Part shown: piece after piece, positions 59,845-64,000 of the stretch | Layout of the letters: each line of letters begins with the position of its first letter | Numbering within the stretch: position 1 is the first letter of the stretch | Source of the DNA: Kondoa malvinella | Taxonomy: Eukaryota; Basidiomycota; Agaricostilbomycetes; Agaricostilbales; Kondoaceae | Direction: 5' to 3' | Assembly: GCA_039545315.1 (NCBI GenBank) | Contig: BCIM01000001.1 | Location: forward strand, 3,319,783 to 3,383,782 | Length of the DNA: 64,000 bases | Notes under the pieces: model-generated | What the model saw: the letters and a program-made list of their open reading frames with translations, nothing else | Databases searched by the model: none | What the model was told of the DNA's origin: nothing | Translations under genes and position numbers: made by a program

Positions 59845-62800
59845 ATGGCGCGAGGCGGAGGACACAATTCCAATTTCGTAAAGTCTGGCGCGAATCGAGG
59901 CGGACAGAGAGGTTCCCGCGGTTCATGGAGAGGCAGAGGTAGAGGATCGTTCAGAGGCAAGAGAGGTGGTCATACAGGTCAGGACGTAGTATTGCAGACG
60001 TGCGTCTCAACAGCAAAGGCGCGAGAGATCTGGCTAAGTTCTGGGAAATAGCGAGGATGGGACAAGTCAAGATGCTGCGCTTGAAGAAGAAGCTGCTCGT
60101 GATGAGATTGATGAGAAGGTTGGTTTCCCTCGATACCTAGAAGGCCCACCCAAAGTTGCCTGGCTGGTTAATATGCACGCTGTATGTCGTACCTGCGGCC
60201 TGTTTGCACGCGTCTTATGCTGGATCTAGACTCTTATACGAGACGACATGTACCCTGCTGGACGGGCTGCAGTTGATTATTACTTTATCGAAGAGGATGG
60301 CAACCTTTTCAAGAGCACGCTGTTGTACGAGCCGTATTTCTACCTCGCTTGCAAGGTACGTTTGGACAATTTGTGCAAGCTTTGTACTAATTTATTGCTC
60401 CAATCTTTCAGAAAGGAATGGAGAGTATCGTCGAAGAGTGGCTTCTCAAACGCTTTGAAGGTCAAATAGTGAGGCTCGAAAAGAAGCGCAAAGAGGATCT
60501 GAAGATGGTCAGTCATTGGCCTAGATCTCTCTTCTAGGCTCTATGGGCTGATATCGTGCCAGCCAAATCACCTGATGGGCTACCGTCGAACAATCATTCA
60601 GCTCTTTTTCCGCAACATGAATGATTTCTTCCAAGTGCGGCGAGAAGTGCTACCTATTGTCACAAAGAACATTGCGCAGATGGATGTGGTCGATGCATAT
60701 GCCGAAGTGGTAGGCAACGAGACGCAGATGGACCTCGATTTCGGTGACGGCGATTCTGGCGCGAGCTACAAGCCAAAAGCAAGAGGCGGTCCCAGCAACA
60801 TCAATGCGACGGACTGCATCATCGACATCAGAGAGTATGATGTACCATACTATCTTCGTGTCGCGATAGATAAAGGTATATTCTCGCTTAGCACGGCAAT
60901 CTTCCGCTAATGGGATAACAGACATCCGTGTTGGTCTGTGGTATGATGTCAAGACTGATGCCGGCATCACTTCCATCACATGTATCAAAGAGCGCGTTGA
61001 GCGTAATGATCCAGTTGTCATGGCCTTCGACATTGAGACCACAAAAGCACCGCTCAAGTTTCCTGATCAGGCTCAAGATCAAATCATGATGATATCCTAC
61101 ATGATTGATGGCCAAGTCAGTTTCGGCATATATTGCTCCAGGTTATGTTCTGATGTGTGGAATTTAATTGCCAGGGTTACCTCATCACCAACCGCGAAAT
61201 CGTTTCCGAGGACATTGAAGACTTTGAATACACTCCAAAGCCAGAGTACGAAGGTCCCTTCATCATCTTTAATGAAGAATCAGAATCAGCGCTCATCAAA
61301 CGCTTCTTTGAACATTGGTGCGAAGTCAAACCTACTGTCGTGGCAACGTACAACGGTGACTCGTTCGATTTTCCTTTCGTCAATGCGCGAGCGGCTGTAC
61401 ATGGCATCGACATGTATCGCGAGATCGGGTTCAAGATCAACAATGAGGGAGAGTACAACAGCAGGGCATGCGCACATCTGGATTGCTATAAGTGAGTGAT
61501 ATTGCTCTTGTCTTATCCCCCGAGTTCAAGCTGAGCGTGCTGCCAGATGGGTCAAGCGAGATTCCTACCTTCCGCAAGGCAGTCAAGGTCTCAAAGCCGT
61601 CACTACTGCCAAGCTTGGCTACAATCCAGACGAACTGGATCCCGAATTGATGACACCGTGAGTGCAAAACGCCGCCTAATCTTGCCTGCTAATGAGGCAA
61701 CAGATATGCTGTTGAGCGACCCCACGTTCTGGCGCAATACTCCGTTTCCGATGCTGTTGCAACATACTATCTATACATGAAATACGTGCATCCCTTCAGT
61801 CAGTCTTCTTCTACATGCCAGGACTAGAAGCTGACGGATTGACAGTTTTCTCGCTCTGCAATATCATTCCACTCAACCCTGATGAAGTGCTCAGAAAGGG
61901 TTCCGGAACACTTTGCGAGACTTTGTTGATGGTCTGCGATATCACGTCATCACTTTTCGCGCAAGATTGCTGAGACTGCTTTGGTAACAGGTCGAAGCCT
62001 ACAAGGCTGAAATTCTCATGCCCAATCGACATGTTGAAGAACACGGTAATATGTACGAAGGACATCTACTAGAATCTGAGACCTATGTTGGCGGTCACGT
62101 TGAAGCGCTCGAAGCTGGTGTGTTTCGAAACGACATCGAGACGGATTTCAAGGTCACTCCTGCCGCTCTCCAAACTGTATGTTGTTGAGGTTGAAATACT
62201 GCTTGATTAGCACTGATGTATGGGCATAGCTCATCGATGATTTGGACAAAGCTCTCAAGTTCGCCATCGTGGAAGAGAACAAGCTGGATCTGTCTGCCAT
62301 TGCAAATTACGATGAGGTCAAGTCCTCGATTCAAGCGTCGCTCGAAGATCTTCGTGATAACCCAATGCGACGCGACAAACCGCTCATCTACCATTTGGAC
62401 GTTGCAGCAATGTACCCAAACATCATGTTGTCAAATCGGCTGCAACCAGATTCTGTCGTCGATGAAGCGATGTGTGCGGCTTGCGACTATAACCGACCTG
62501 GCAAGACTTGCGATCGGCGCATGACTTGGGCCTGGAGAGGCGAATTCTTCCCTGCCAAATTGGACGAGTACAAGATGATTCGAAATGCTTTGGAATCGGA
62601 AAGCTTTCCACCGAAATGGCCTGGAAAGCCTGAACGCCGTTTTGTGGACTTGGCACCTGCCGAACAGACTTCTCTGTTGCACAAGCGTCTCGGCGACTAT
62701 TCTCGCAAAGTGTACAAGAAGACGCACGAAACCAAAATTGTCGAGAAAGAGTCCATCATCTGTCAGCGCGAAAACCCCTTCTATATCGATACTGTCAGAG

Positions 62801-64000
62801 CATTCAGAGATCGTCGCTACGAGTACAAAGGCCATCACAAAGACTGGAAGAAGAATTTGGACAAGGCAAGCAATCTGACAGAGAGTACCGAGGCCAAGAA
62901 GATGATCGTGCTGTACGACTCGCTTCAACTGGCGCACAAGTGTATTCTCAACTCTTTCTACGGTTACGTCATGCGAAAAGGTGCTCGGTGGCATTCGATG
63001 GAGATGGCCGGCATCACTTGTCTGACTGGAGCACACATCATCCAGCTTGCTCGTCAGCTTGTTGAGCAGATCGGCAGACCTCTCGAACTCGATACCGACG
63101 GTATATGGTGCATGCTGCCCGGTACTTTTCCAGACAACTTCACCTTTGATCTCGTCGGCGGGAAGAAGCTCTCACTCTCCTACCCCTGCACCATGCTGAA
63201 TCACATGGTCCACGACAAGTTTACGAATCATCAGTACCACGATCTCGTTGATCCGGAACGAGGCACCTACAAGATACACAGCGAGAACAGTATCTTCTTC
63301 GAATTGGACGGACCCTATCGAGCAATGATTCTCCCAGCCAGTAAAGAGGAAGACAAGCTGCTGAAGAAGCGTTATGCTGTTTTCAATGAAGACGGCTCTC
63401 TAGCTGAATTGAAGGGTTTTGAGGTCAAGCGCAGAGGCGAACTTCAGCTCATCAAGATTTTCCAGAGCACCATCTTCGAGCAATTTTTGGAAGGCCGGAC
63501 CTTGCAAGATTGCTATTCAGCTGTTGCTTCCGTTGCCGACAAATGGCTGGATGTGTTGACCACCAAGGGCGCAAGTCTGGATGACAATGAACTGGTCGAA
63601 CTCATTGCCGAAAATAGAAGCATGTCTCGAACACTTGCTGAGTACGCTGGTCAGAAATCAACCTCTATCAGTACAGCAAAGCGACTGGCCGAGTTCTTGG
63701 GCGACCAAATGACAAAGGACAAGGGCTTGGCCTGCAAGTTCATCATCTCTGCAAAACCCCACGGTGCTCCTGTCACCGAACGTGCTGTACCAGTGGCAAT
63801 CTTCAACGCTGATCCGGCTGTTAAGAAGAATTTCTTGAGGAAATGGCTCAAGGACAATGGACTTGTCACATTCGAGCTTCGAGACGTCCTGGACTGGTCA
63901 TACTACATCGAAAGGCTTGGATCTGTCATTCAAAAAGTATGCAACTGCGACTGACATTGATACTGCCGCTAATCTGTTTTTCAGTTGATCACTATCCCAG
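59845..64000 (+). CDS. POL2: DNA polymerase epsilon catalytic subunit, 5' part
   Basis: Leading-strand replicative polymerase. ATG at 59845 ([20 protein letters not shown]). An RGG-rich tail precedes [20 protein letters not shown]. Exonuclease motifs: Exo [16 protein letters not shown], Exo [16 protein letters not shown] and Exo [23 protein letters not shown], all acidic residues present. Polymerase motifs: [21 protein letters not shown], the cysteine cluster [31 protein letters not shown] and [35 protein letters not shown] and LGSVIQK follow, then an intron at about 63936-63984 restores LITIP. About ten short introns interrupt the first half, and the catalytic core from 62230 is one 1.7-kb exon. 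The gene is cut at the right edge within the polymerase half; the inactive C-terminal half is absent. Confidence 0.96.

Overview
This 64 kb window is nuclear DNA from a fungus. Genes lie on both strands, most are cut by several short GT-AG introns (about 35-65 nt), and the encoded set is typical of a fungus: a Dicer, an IKS1-type kinase, a Dal5-type permease, glucosamine-6-phosphate acetyltransferase, Urb1 and Sec16. Intron density, intron length and the number of Ser/Pro-rich proteins point to a basidiomycete rather than an ascomycete. I cannot name a genus. All joins below were made by eye from splice motifs and family conservation.

Layout, left to right. 1-1391 is the 3' part of an unrecognised gene cut by the left edge. 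1392-4239 has no protein gene but carries a tRNA-Glu(CUC) on the minus strand. 4240-8680 holds an amidase, a small unknown gene and a single-pass surface protein. The NEDD8-activating enzyme regulatory subunit (minus, to 10785) and the ribosome-biogenesis factor URB1 (plus, from 10858) are divergent with only 72 bp between their start codons. SEC16 (minus) ends close to URB1 and starts at 22591. Then come a Dal5-like MFS permease, a small unknown gene, a stomatin-like mitochondrial SPFH protein, a GH13 alpha-glucosidase, a Gln-rich membrane-anchored coiled-coil protein, a synaptobrevin, GNA1 and a DUF427 protein.

40224-45406 encodes a full Dicer (DECH helicase, dimerisation domain, divergent PAZ, two RNase III domains). 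It converges on an AhpC/TSA-like thioredoxin-fold gene, with one base between the two stop codons. RPS24 and a four-finger C2H2 transcription factor follow. About 3 kb without a recognisable gene (50010-52990) separates the factor from a Ser-rich scaffold-like gene. The right end is a tight same-strand run: the Ser-rich gene, a small two-helix membrane protein, an IKS1-like kinase whose start overlaps the previous stop (ATGA), and POL2, the catalytic subunit of DNA polymerase epsilon, cut by the right edge.

Most genes are housekeeping and do not form a pathway cluster. The best leads are local gene architecture: a synaptobrevin whose start codon is split by an intron and followed by 8-nt and 9-nt exons, the abutting Dicer/AhpC-like pair, the ATGA gene overlap, and an RGG-type tail on Pol epsilon.
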